Assembly (NCBI GenBank): GCA_030835875.1
Contig: JAURQY010000005.1
Location: forward strand, 1 to 7,645
Origin: Nitriliruptorales bacterium
Lineage (GTDB): Bacteria > Actinomycetota > Nitriliruptoria > Nitriliruptorales > Nitriliruptoraceae
Direction: 5' to 3'
DNA: 7,645 nucleotides
Shown here piece after piece: positions 1 through 7,139 of this stretch. The first letter of the stretch is position 1; each line of letters begins with the position of its first letter. Position numbers and translations under genes: made by a program. The notes beneath the pieces are model-generated. The model ran no database searches. It was given only the letters and a program-made list of their open reading frames with translations, and was not told the DNA's origin.

Positions 1-109
1 AGCTGCAGCGGACCGCGCCGCCCGACGGGCGCTGATCCACCCGCGGGTCCCCACTCCGCGCCACCCGGAGCGTCGGTCCGCGCCACGGCGCCCGTGAACC
101 CGCCTTCTG

Positions 110-125
110 GGCCCTTCTGAGGGCC
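110..125. repeat. GC-rich hairpin, possible factor-dependent or weak terminator
   Basis: GGCCCT (110-115) and AGGGCC (120-125) are perfectly complementary around a TCTG loop, with a possible extra G-T pair outside (109/126). A second hairpin follows at 144-156, GCCCG and CGGGC around TTC. Neither is followed by a T-run on either strand, so this is not a canonical intrinsic terminator. Its place between possible upstream gene ends and the mraZ promoter would fit a terminator of an upstream unit, but short perfect stems are common at this GC content. Confidence 0.25.
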
Positions 126-200
126 TCCCGCGCGACGAGGCGTGCCCGTTCCGGGCCTGCGCGCCCGCCTCCGTGGGTTCGGGCGGTTCATAGCGTCGGA

Positions 201-220
201 TCTCCACCACTCCGCTCCAC
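201..220 (-). promoter_or_regulatory. Minus-strand pair of MraZ-box-like repeats
   Basis: Read on the minus strand, 220 to 201 gives GTGGAGCGGA followed directly by GTGGTGGAGA. These are two GTGG(A/T)G units exactly 10 bp apart, the same core and period as the plus-strand operator at 311-330 but in opposite orientation about 90 bp upstream. A related TGGAGCGG lies on the minus strand at 273-280. They could be distal MraZ sites or sites for a divergent transcript. Part of the repeat (GGTGGAG) could instead be a Shine-Dalgarno sequence for the minus-strand ATG at 189-191. Functional assignment is inference. Confidence 0.3.
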
Positions 221-283
221 CCTCTTGAAGCCGCCAGGACGGCGATTCACGTGCGATGAGCGTCCCCTCTCGCCGCTCCATGC

Positions 284-313
284 TTGACCTGTGGTGCCTG
301 AAGCGCCTAAAGT
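284..313 (+). promoter_or_regulatory. mraZ (dcw operon) promoter
   Basis: A -35 element TTGACC (284-289) and a -10 element TAAAGT (308-313, a perfect TANNNT) are separated by 18 bp, a good match to housekeeping sigma promoters of Actinomycetota. Transcription would begin near 319-321, leaving a leader of about 90 nt before mraZ at 413. The last bases of the -10 are also the first bases of the first GTGGAG box, so a bound MraZ would compete directly with RNA polymerase. It is the best promoter in the window and lies where the main dcw promoter is expected. Confidence 0.75.
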
Positions 314-330
314 GGAGCAAAGTGGAGTAC
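311..330 (+). promoter_or_regulatory. MraZ operator: two 10-bp direct repeats
   Basis: AGTGGAGCAA (311-320) and AGTGGAGTAC (321-330) share AGTGGAG with an exact 10-bp period. A third unit at 331-340 keeps only AGT and then reads TCCAC, forming a short inverted repeat with the second box. GTGGTG at 291-296, inside the promoter spacer, is a possible outlying copy but is one base out of phase. MraZ proteins of several phyla bind tandem repeats with a GTGG/TGGG-type core and 10-bp spacing upstream of their own gene. Position, core and period fit this, so autoregulation by the gene at 413 is likely; repression is inferred from overlap with the -10. Confidence 0.75.
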
Positions 331-412
331 AGTTCCACGCGTGCACCGGAGGGACCGGTGCCAGGGCGCCGACGGGTGCCACGCGGATCCGGCCGACCGG
401 GAGGGGGGTGCG

Positions 413-828
413 ATGTTCCTCGGCGAGCACCTGCACACCCTCGACGGCAAGGGCCGCGTCATCCTGCCGGCGCGCTTCCGCGAGCGGCTCGCGAGCGGCC
501 TCGTCCTGACCCCCTCGCAGGACCGCTGCATCGACGTGTGGCCGCTCACCGGCTTCGAGCGCCGGGTCGAGGAGCTGCGCGCGCTGCCGCGCACCGACCA
601 GCGCGCGCGCACCTACCTGCGCGTCTTCCTCGCTGGCGCGCATGAGGAGAAGCCTGACGCGCAGGGGCGTGTGACGCTGCCGCCTCGCCTGCGCGAGTAC
701 GCCGGGCTCGACCGCGACCTGACCATCAACGGCGCCGACGAGCGGCTCGAGATCTGGGACCGCGGGACCTGGGAGCAGTACCGCGAGCGCGCGGAGGAGA
801 CCTTCGCGACGCTCGACGGAGGGCTCTC

Positions 829-832
<4 letters not shown>
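413..832 (+). CDS. mraZ: Transcriptional regulator MraZ
   Basis: MraZ is a DNA-binding protein with two SpoVT-AbrB-like domains that assembles into a ring and controls the dcw operon. The 139-residue product has the family's length and shows both half-motifs: DGKGRVILPARFR at residues 11-23 and DAQGRVTLPPRLR at 82-94. The start is the ATG giving MFLGEH, the usual N-terminus of actinobacterial MraZ, preceded by a strong GGGAGGGGGG ribosome binding site at about 400-408. An in-frame GTG at 341 would add 24 residues without homology or a good binding site and was not used. It is the first gene behind the promoter at 284-313, and its likely operator overlaps that promoter. The last codon overlaps the rsmH start by 4 bp. 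Confidence 0.96.
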
Positions 833-1799
<967 letters not shown>

Positions 1800-1803
<4 letters not shown>

Positions 1804-2234
1804 GCGCCGTCGCCCTCCAGCAGCCCCGTCGACTGCGGGCGGTCGAGGCGCCCGTCGCCGCCGACGTGCCCGTCGTCGCGAGCGGCCGTCGGACCCTCGT
1901 GCTCGCGCTCGCCACCTCGTTCCTGATCGTCGCGGCGGTCTTCGGCATCGTCGGGCTCAACGCGATGACCGCCGACCTCGCCGTCGATGCTCGTGCACTC
2001 GAGCTGCAGGTCGGCGATGCCGAGCGTCGCTACGCGGAGCTCGTCGCTGAGGTCGCCGCCAAGGAGGACCCGGGTCGCATCCGTGAGCGCGCGCTCGAGC
2101 TCGGCCTCGTCCCCTCCACCGCCGCCCGCCACCTCGCGCTCACCCGCGGCCTCGACGCGGACGGGCTGCGTCGCCCGGACGGCGGTCCGGTCATCGCGGA
2201 CCCGCTCAAGCCGGTCCTCACGCAGGAGCGCTGA
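1800..2234 (+). CDS. ftsL: FtsL-like cell division protein
   Basis: This small bitopic membrane protein takes the place of FtsL, which with FtsB (DivIC) and FtsQ links the divisome to activation of FtsW and FtsI. Its sequence is poorly conserved, so the call rests on architecture and position. There is a cytoplasmic N-terminus of about 31 residues, one membrane helix at about 33-55 preceded by Arg30-Arg31, a heptad-like predicted coiled coil at about 57-90, and the motif DPGRIRERALELGLVP (90-105) resembling the conserved end of FtsL/DivIC proteins. A further 39 residues follow, longer than in minimal FtsL. The ATG overlaps the rsmH stop by 4 bp (ATGA); only a weak GGTGG lies upstream, so coupled translation is likely. 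It directly abuts ftsI, as expected for ftsL. Confidence 0.85.
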
Positions 2235-4124
2235 GTGTCCCGCTGGCGACTCGAGGATCACGCTCGGCTCTCCCTGCGGCGGATCCGCGCCGCGTTCGCG
2301 CTGTTCCTGCTCGTGTCGGCACTCGCGGTCGCGCAGCTCGTCGACATCCAGGTGCTCAGCGCGGCCGAGCACACGGAGCGCGGCGTCCGTCAGCGCACGC
2401 GTGAGATCGACCTGGCCGGCAGCCGAGGACGCATCTACGACCGTGAGGGCGACGTCCTCGCCACCTCCGTCACGAGTGCGACGATCTACGCAGACCCGCG
2501 GAGCTTCGTCCCGGAGGTGCGCGTCGACGGACGGACCGTCCCCGCCGCCGGCGACGCGGTCCGTGTCGCCCGCACGCTCGCGCCGCTGCTCGAGCGTGAC
2601 GCTGACTGGGTCGAGGAGCGCCTGCTCCGAGACGCGCACTTCGTGTACCTCGCCCGGCAGGTCGATCTGCGGCTCGGCGAAGAGATCATGGCGTTGCGAC
2701 TCCCGGGGATCGGGATGCTCACCGAGCCGAAGCGTGTCTACCCCGGTGGGTCGCTCGCCGCACAGGTCATCGGCTTCACCGGCATCGACGGCGACGCGCT
2801 GCAGGGACTCGAGGCGCGCCACGACGATCTGCTGCGCGGCACGCCGGGGACGCTGCGCTTCGAGCGCGCCATCGGTGGCCTGTCGATCGCGCCCGGTACC
2901 CGCGAGGTCGCCCCTCCTGTGCCCGGTCGCGACCTCGTCCTGACTCTCGACCGCGACATCCAGTTCGCCGCGGAACGTGTGGCGTCCGAGGTGATCGAAC
3001 GTCACGGTGCACAGGCAGCCACCGTCGTCGTGCTCGAGGTCGGCAGCGGCGAGATCCTCGGCATGGCGTCCGCCCCGACCTTCGACCCGTCCGCTCTGCG
3101 CGACGAGGAGCAGGCGTTCTGGCGCAACCGTGCCGTGACCGACCTCTTCGAGCCCGGCTCGGTCCAGAAGCCGCTGGCGATCGCCGCGGCCCTCGAGTCT
3201 GGCGCGATCACCCCGGCGACGACCTTCGAGGTCCCCGACCGCTACCGCGTCGGAGGCAGCACCTTCAGCGACGTCAGCAAGCACGGCACCGAGACGTGGA
3301 CCCCGAGCGAGATCCTCGCGCGGTCGAGCAACGTCGGGACGATCATGATCGCCCAGCGGACGGGTGAGGAGGCGCTGCGCGACCAGCTGCTCGCCTTCGG
3401 CCTCGGTGCGCCGACGGGGCTGCGCTTCCCCGGCGAGGTCGGCGGTCACGTCCCGGCCCCCGACCAGTGGTGGGCGACGACGCTGCCGACGGTGTCCATC
3501 GGGTACGGCACCTCCTCGACGCTGCTGCAGATGGCGAACGCGTACGCGGCACTCGCGAACGGCGGCGTGCTCGTCGATCCCGTGCTCGTCCGTGGGACCG
3601 TCGGTGCGGACGGCACGCTCGAGGCGACCGCGCCACCCGCCGCACGGCGCGTGGTCTCCGAGGTCACCGCGGCGCAGGTCATCGACATGCTCGGTCAGGC
3701 GATGGACGGTGATGGTGCGACGGGGACGCGTGCGCGCATCCCCGGCTACCGCATCGGCGGGAAGACCGGCACGGCGATCAAGGTGTCCGCGAGCGGTGGG
3801 TACGCGGAGGGCGAGTACGTCAGCACGTTCGTCGGCGTCGCACCGCTCGAGGACCCTCGCATCGTCGTCGCGGTGATGGTCGACGATCCGCAGGGCGACT
3901 ACTACGGCGGACTCGTCGCTGCACCTGCGTTCCGTGAGGTGATGCACGCGAGCCTGCTCGCCCGGCGGATCGTCCCCGACAGCGAGGGTCAGCCGCTCGC
4001 ACAGGTCGTCGAGGCGACGCGTGACGCCGCGGCCGAGTACGAGGCGATGCGTGCTGCCGCGCTCGCCGTCGAGCGGGCCGCTGCCGAGCAGGCGGCCGCG
4101 GAGCGCGACACCGCGGGGGACTGA
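2235..4124 (+). CDS. ftsI: Septal peptidoglycan transpeptidase FtsI (PBP3 type, class B PBP)
   Basis: FtsI crosslinks septal peptidoglycan outside the membrane, working with the glycosyltransferase FtsW and the FtsQLB complex. The 629-residue protein has a short basic N-terminus, a membrane helix at about 18-40, and a PBP-dimer (pedestal) domain beginning with RGRIYDREG (64-72). The transpeptidase domain from about 230 carries the three penicillin-binding motifs: catalytic SVQK (S309, K312), SSN (364-366) and KTGT (510-513). The C-terminal 40 residues are a charged Ala/Glu-rich tail, and no PASTA domain is present. The GTG start follows the ftsL stop with no gap, and AGGAG lies at 2224-2228. 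Q311 in SxxK is less usual than the Phe or Met often found there. A 112-bp gap follows, the only break in the operon. Confidence 0.96.
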   Translation: MSRWRLEDHARLSLRRIRAAFALFLLVSALAVAQLVDIQVLSAAEHTERGVRQRTREIDLAGSRGRIYDREGDVLATSVTSATIYADPRSFVPEVRVDGRTVPAAGDAVRVARTLAPLLERDADWVEERLLRDAHFVYLARQVDLRLGEEIMALRLPGIGMLTEPKRVYPGGSLAAQVIGFTGIDGDALQGLEARHDDLLRGTPGTLRFERAIGGLSIAPGTREVAPPVPGRDLVLTLDRDIQFAAERVASEVIERHGAQAATVVVLEVGSGEILGMASAPTFDPSALRDEEQAFWRNRAVTDLFEPGSVQKPLAIAAALESGAITPATTFEVPDRYRVGGSTFSDVSKHGTETWTPSEILARSSNVGTIMIAQRTGEEALRDQLLAFGLGAPTGLRFPGEVGGHVPAPDQWWATTLPTVSIGYGTSSTLLQMANAYAALANGGVLVDPVLVRGTVGADGTLEATAPPAARRVVSEVTAAQVIDMLGQAMDGDGATGTRARIPGYRIGGKTGTAIKVSASGGYAEGEYVSTFVGVAPLEDPRIVVAVMVDDPQGDYYGGLVAAPAFREVMHASLLARRIVPDSEGQPLAQVVEATRDAAAEYEAMRAAALAVERAAAEQAAAERDTAGD

Positions 4125-4130
4125 GGTGGG

Positions 4131-4175
4131 GGTGGCCACCGTGTCCGGACGTCCGCGGTCCGCGCACCGGCCACC
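4131..4175. repeat. Inverted repeat after ftsI
   Basis: GGTGGCC (4131-4137) can pair with GGCCACC (4169-4175), enclosing 31 nt that include the tandem repeat GTCCGCG (4151-4157 and 4158-4164). GGTGGCCACC at 4131-4140 is also a perfect 10-bp palindrome. No T-run follows, so it is not a canonical terminator. It may attenuate read-through from ftsI or stabilise the upstream mRNA, or simply reflect GC-rich spacer sequence. Confidence 0.25.
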
Positions 4176-4177
4176 GT

Positions 4178-4183
4178 TAGGCT
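4178..4183 (+). promoter_or_regulatory. Candidate internal promoter for murE (-10 element)
   Basis: TAGGCT fits the TANNNT -10 consensus and is a form often seen in high-GC actinobacteria. It stands in the only intergenic gap of the cluster, with a predicted start near 4190 and a leader of about 47 nt before murE. No good -35 is visible at 16-18 bp upstream (the region reads like GCGGTC), so strength is uncertain. A promoter here would let murE, murF and mraY be expressed separately from mraZ and ftsI. Confidence 0.45.
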
Positions 4184-4197
4184 CCTCAAGCGCCAGC

Positions 4198-4213
4198 ACC
4201 GTGGATCCACGGT
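4198..4213. repeat. Perfect 16-bp palindrome in the murE leader
   Basis: ACCGTGGATCCACGGT reads the same on both strands over 16 bases with no mismatch. It lies between the candidate -10 (4178-4183) and the murE ribosome binding site (4227-4232). As DNA it could be an operator for a dimeric regulator placed just downstream of the start site. As RNA it would form a 6-bp stem with a GATC loop, 13 nt ahead of the Shine-Dalgarno sequence. The symmetry is seen directly; the role is inference. Confidence 0.5.
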
Positions 4214-4236
4214 CCGACGATCGTGCGAGGAGCCCC

Positions 4237-5712
4237 GTGTCCGCGCGTCTCTCCCTCCTCGCCGAGCATCTCCCGGATGCGGTGCTCCATGGCGACGATG
4301 CGGACGTCACCGACGTCACCCACGACAGCCGTTCGGCCGCCCACGGTTCCCTCTTCTGCGCCGTCATCGGGCAGCAGCACGACGGTCACGACCATGCCGA
4401 GCGGGCCCGCGAGGCGGGGGCGGCGGCGCTCCTCGTCGAGCGCTCGCTCCCCGTCGCGCTGCCGCAGCTCGTCGTCCCCTCGACTCGGGCAGCGATGGGT
4501 CCTGCGGCGGCGCTCGTGCACGGCGTGCCCTCCGAGGAGCTCACGCTGATCGGCGTGACCGGGACAAACGGCAAGACGACGGTCACGTTCCTGCTCGAGG
4601 CGGCGCTCGCCGCCGCCGGCCGGGGGACAGGTCGGATCGGCACCCTCGGTGCGCGGCTCCACGGTCGCTCCGAGCCGGGGCTCCGCACGACCCCGGAGGC
4701 GACGGACCTGCAGCGCCTGCTGCGCTCGATGCGCACGCGCGGGGCGGACGCCGTCGCGATGGAGGTCTCCTCGCACGGGCTCGACCTGCACCGCGTCGAC
4801 GGGTGCAGGTTCGCGGTCGTCGCGTTCACCAACCTCACGCGCGACCATCTCGACTGGCACGGGACGATGGAGCGCTACCTCGCGGCGAAGGCGCGGCTGT
4901 TCACCCCCGACCTCGCCGACCACGGGGTCGTGCTGCTCGACGCGCCGGGTGCGGACGACCTGCTGCGCCTCGTCCGCATCCCGATCACGACCGTCGGGTC
5001 CGACCCCCGTGCTGACGTCCGCGTGCTCGCCCGCGAGGTGCGCAGCGGCGGCTCGACCGCACGGCTCTCGCTCGACGGCATCGAGCTGACCGTCCGCACC
5101 GTGATGCGCGGCCGGCACAACCTCGACAACGTGATCGTCGCCCTCGTCACGGCCGTGCGGGCCGGTGTCGACGCGGACGTCGCGCTCGGCGCGCTCGCGA
5201 CCGTCGCCGCGCCGCCCGGCCGCCTCGAGCCGTTCGGCGGTGGCGACGCACCGCTCGTGCTCGTCGACTACGCGCACACGCCCGACGCGGTCGCCGGTGC
5301 AGTCACGGTCGGTCGCGATCTCGTGGCTGATGGTGGACGGCTGGTCGTGGTGCTCGGTGCGGGCGGCGACCGCGACCGTGACAAGCGCGGCCCGATGGGC
5401 GCGGCCGCCGCGGTCGCGGACCTCGTCGTCGTCACCGACGACAACCCGCGCGGGGAGGACCCCGCCGCGATCCGGGCGCAGGTCCTCGCCGGCGCGCGCA
5501 GCGCGGATCCGGGCGCGCCCGAAGAGCCCATCGAGGTCGCCGACCGGGCCGCTGCGGTCCTGCAGGCCGTCACGACGGCGCGGCCCGGCGACGTCGTGCT
5601 CGTGCTCGGTCGCGGGCACGAGGCGCACCAGGAGGTCGCCGACCGCATGCTCCCGCTCGACGACCGCGACCTCGTCCGCGCCGCCCTCGCGGCATGCGGA
5701 GGTGCGCGATGA
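4237..5712 (+). CDS. murE: UDP-MurNAc-tripeptide synthetase MurE (diaminopimelate-adding)
   Basis: MurE adds the third amino acid to UDP-MurNAc-L-Ala-D-Glu in the cytoplasm, using ATP. The 491-residue product has full family length and the three Mur-ligase domains. THDSR (28-32) lies in the UDP-binding domain. The ATP loop is GVTGTNGKTT (106-115), with NLTRDHLDWHGTMERY at 199-214 and the probable carbamylated Lys218 in YLAAKARLF. The C-terminal ligase domain has VDYAHTPD (343-350) and DNPR (402-405). DNPR is the signature that recognises diaminopimelate, so the product is most likely the DAP tripeptide. The usual GKGHE reads GRGHE (457-461) here. The GTG at 4237 was chosen for AGGAG at 4228-4232 and a family-like N-terminus; an in-frame GTG at 4201 sits inside the palindrome and lacks a binding site. 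It overlaps murF by 4 bp. Confidence 0.96.
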   Translation: MSARLSLLAEHLPDAVLHGDDADVTDVTHDSRSAAHGSLFCAVIGQQHDGHDHAERAREAGAAALLVERSLPVALPQLVVPSTRAAMGPAAALVHGVPSEELTLIGVTGTNGKTTVTFLLEAALAAAGRGTGRIGTLGARLHGRSEPGLRTTPEATDLQRLLRSMRTRGADAVAMEVSSHGLDLHRVDGCRFAVVAFTNLTRDHLDWHGTMERYLAAKARLFTPDLADHGVVLLDAPGADDLLRLVRIPITTVGSDPRADVRVLAREVRSGGSTARLSLDGIELTVRTVMRGRHNLDNVIVALVTAVRAGVDADVALGALATVAAPPGRLEPFGGGDAPLVLVDYAHTPDAVAGAVTVGRDLVADGGRLVVVLGAGGDRDRDKRGPMGAAAAVADLVVVTDDNPRGEDPAAIRAQVLAGARSADPGAPEEPIEVADRAAAVLQAVTTARPGDVVLVLGRGHEAHQEVADRMLPLDDRDLVRAALAACGGAR

Positions 5713-7139
5713 TCGAGCTGCGCATCGACGAACTCGCCGCCGTCCTCCGCGCCCGGCTCGTGCCGTCCACGAGGTCCGGTGCGACGCCCGGTGCGTCACC
5801 CACCGTGACGCAGGTGATGACGGACAGCCGGGTGCCGTCCGACGGGCCCGCGATCTTCTTCGCCCTGCGCACGCCGCGGGCCGACGGTCATGCGCACGTC
5901 GCCTCCGCTGCGGCCGCCGGGGCCGTCGTCGCCGTCGTCGAGGACGAGTCGGCGACCGACGCAGCTGCGCCCGTTCTCGCTCGGCTCGTCGTCGACGACG
6001 CGTGGTCGGCGCTCGGGCGGCTCGGCCGGCATGTCGCCGACGAGGTCGGGTGCCGCGTCGTCGCCGTGACGGGCTCCTATGGGAAGACCACGGTCAAGGA
6101 CCTCGCGGCCGCAGCGTTCGGGTGCGACCGGACGGTCGCCGCATCGCACGGATCGTTCAACAACGAGCTCGGGGTCCCCCTCACGCTGCTCGGCGTCACC
6201 CGCGGCGTCGAGGTCCTCATCGCGGAGGCGGGGGCGCGCAACGCGGGCGACATCGACCTCCTCGGCGCGCTGCTGCGACCCGACATCGCGATCGTCACCG
6301 CGGTCGGCCCGGTCCACCTCGAGACGTTCGGTGACGAGGAGGGCGTCGCGTCAGAGAAGTCGCGGCTCGTCGCGGCGCTACGCAGCACCGGGACCGCCGT
6401 GCTCAACGCCGATGACCCACGGGTCGCCGGCATGGCGTCGCTCGCACCGCGCGCGGTGACCGTGTCGGCAGCCGGGGGAGCCGCTGACCTCAGTGCGCAC
6501 GACGTCCGTATCGACGACGCGGGGCGTGTGCGTGCGACGGTGGCCACCCCCTGGGGCGAGGTCGCGGTCGCGCTCCCGATACCCGGGGCGCACCACCTGA
6601 CGAACGCGCTGCTCGCGCTCGCGGCGGCTGGGGTCGACGGCGTCGACATCGTGCGTGCCGCGGCGGCGATGTCGACGGCTCGGACCAGCCCATCCCGTGC
6701 GGCGCTCCACCGTGTCGCGGGGGTCACGGTGCTCGACGACGCCTACAACGCGAGCCCGCCGACGATGCTCGGTGCGCTCCGCACGCTCGCGAGCCTCCCG
6801 TCGTCCGGGCGGCGCTGGGCGGTGCTCGGTCTGATGGCCGAGCTCGGCCCCGGCGCGCATGACGAGCACGTCGCGGTCGGGCGCGCCTGCACCGATGGCA
6901 TCGACGAGCTCGTCGTCGTCGGCGACGCGGCCGAGGGGATCGCTGAAGGGGCGGCGGCTGGGGGACTCGGACCACGCATCCACCGTGTCGACGATCACGC
7001 CGGCGCCGCAGCGCTGCTCGCCTCGGCGGTGGGGCAGGGGGACGTGGTGCTGTTCAAGGCGTCCCGGGTCGCGACGCTCGACGTCGCGGCCGCGACGCTG
7101 CTCGCGGACCTCGGTGCGCGGGAGGGTGCGACCGCATGA
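5709..7139 (+). CDS. murF: UDP-MurNAc-tripeptide--D-alanyl-D-alanine ligase MurF
   Basis: MurF joins D-Ala-D-Ala to the UDP-MurNAc-tripeptide made by MurE, the last cytoplasmic peptide step. The 476-residue product has normal length. It shows DSR (39-41), an ATP loop TGSYGKTTVK (121-130), GSFNNELGVPLTLL (148-161), a probable carbamylated Lys217 in ASEKSRL, the DDAYNASP motif (343-350), VLGLMAELGPGAHDEH (372-387) and a C-terminal VLFKASR (447-453). Several positions differ from the consensus I know: Tyr124 in the P-loop, EAGARNAGDI rather than an EMG-type segment (173-182), and VGPVHLETFGDEE at 199-211. The start is the ATG overlapping the murE stop (ATGA), with GGAGGT at 5698-5703. An in-frame ATG at 5694 lies upstream of that site and is rejected. 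A 4-bp overlap leads to mraY. Confidence 0.95.
   Translation: MIELRIDELAAVLRARLVPSTRSGATPGASPTVTQVMTDSRVPSDGPAIFFALRTPRADGHAHVASAAAAGAVVAVVEDESATDAAAPVLARLVVDDAWSALGRLGRHVADEVGCRVVAVTGSYGKTTVKDLAAAAFGCDRTVAASHGSFNNELGVPLTLLGVTRGVEVLIAEAGARNAGDIDLLGALLRPDIAIVTAVGPVHLETFGDEEGVASEKSRLVAALRSTGTAVLNADDPRVAGMASLAPRAVTVSAAGGAADLSAHDVRIDDAGRVRATVATPWGEVAVALPIPGAHHLTNALLALAAAGVDGVDIVRAAAAMSTARTSPSRAALHRVAGVTVLDDAYNASPPTMLGALRTLASLPSSGRRWAVLGLMAELGPGAHDEHVAVGRACTDGIDELVVVGDAAEGIAEGAAAGGLGPRIHRVDDHAGAAALLASAVGQGDVVLFKASRVATLDVAAATLLADLGAREGATA

Larger units (their letters stand above)
1..283. other. Left-edge region without a supported gene
   Basis: No recognisable protein is encoded here. On the plus strand the three frames entering from the left edge stop at 33-35, 95-97 and 118-120, so the 3' end of an upstream gene could be present. 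The frame ending at 35 has only G or C at third codon positions over its ten codons, which resembles the real genes here but is far too short to judge. On the minus strand a frame starting with ATG at 191-189 stays open to base 1 (63 codons). It is rich in Arg, Pro and Gly, with visibly weaker GC3 than the dcw genes, and matches no family I know. Two short hairpins (110-125, 144-156) and a repeat pair (201-220) are listed where relevant. Confidence 0.5.

Noticed and set aside
109..126. Intrinsic terminator
   Set aside because: The hairpin is real as an inverted repeat, but no T-run follows on either strand, so I list it only as a repeat.
1..200. RNase P RNA, tRNA or other structured RNA at the left edge
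   Set aside because: I compared the sequence by eye with conserved RNase P 3'-end and tRNA T-arm patterns on both strands and found no convincing match.
341..412. N-terminal extension of mraZ from a GTG at 341
   Set aside because: It begins only about 20 nt after the predicted transcription start, has no good ribosome binding site, and adds residues with no MraZ similarity; the ATG at 413 gives the family N-terminus.
4021..4236. Longer murE reading frame beginning inside ftsI
   Set aside because: It would overlap the ftsI 3' end by about 100 bp with no homology and no binding site. The GTG at 4237 with AGGAG just upstream gives a normal-length MurE.
4186..5799. Minus-strand ORF of 537 codons
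   Set aside because: Same cause: it is in register with murE codons, and its translation has no recognisable motif.
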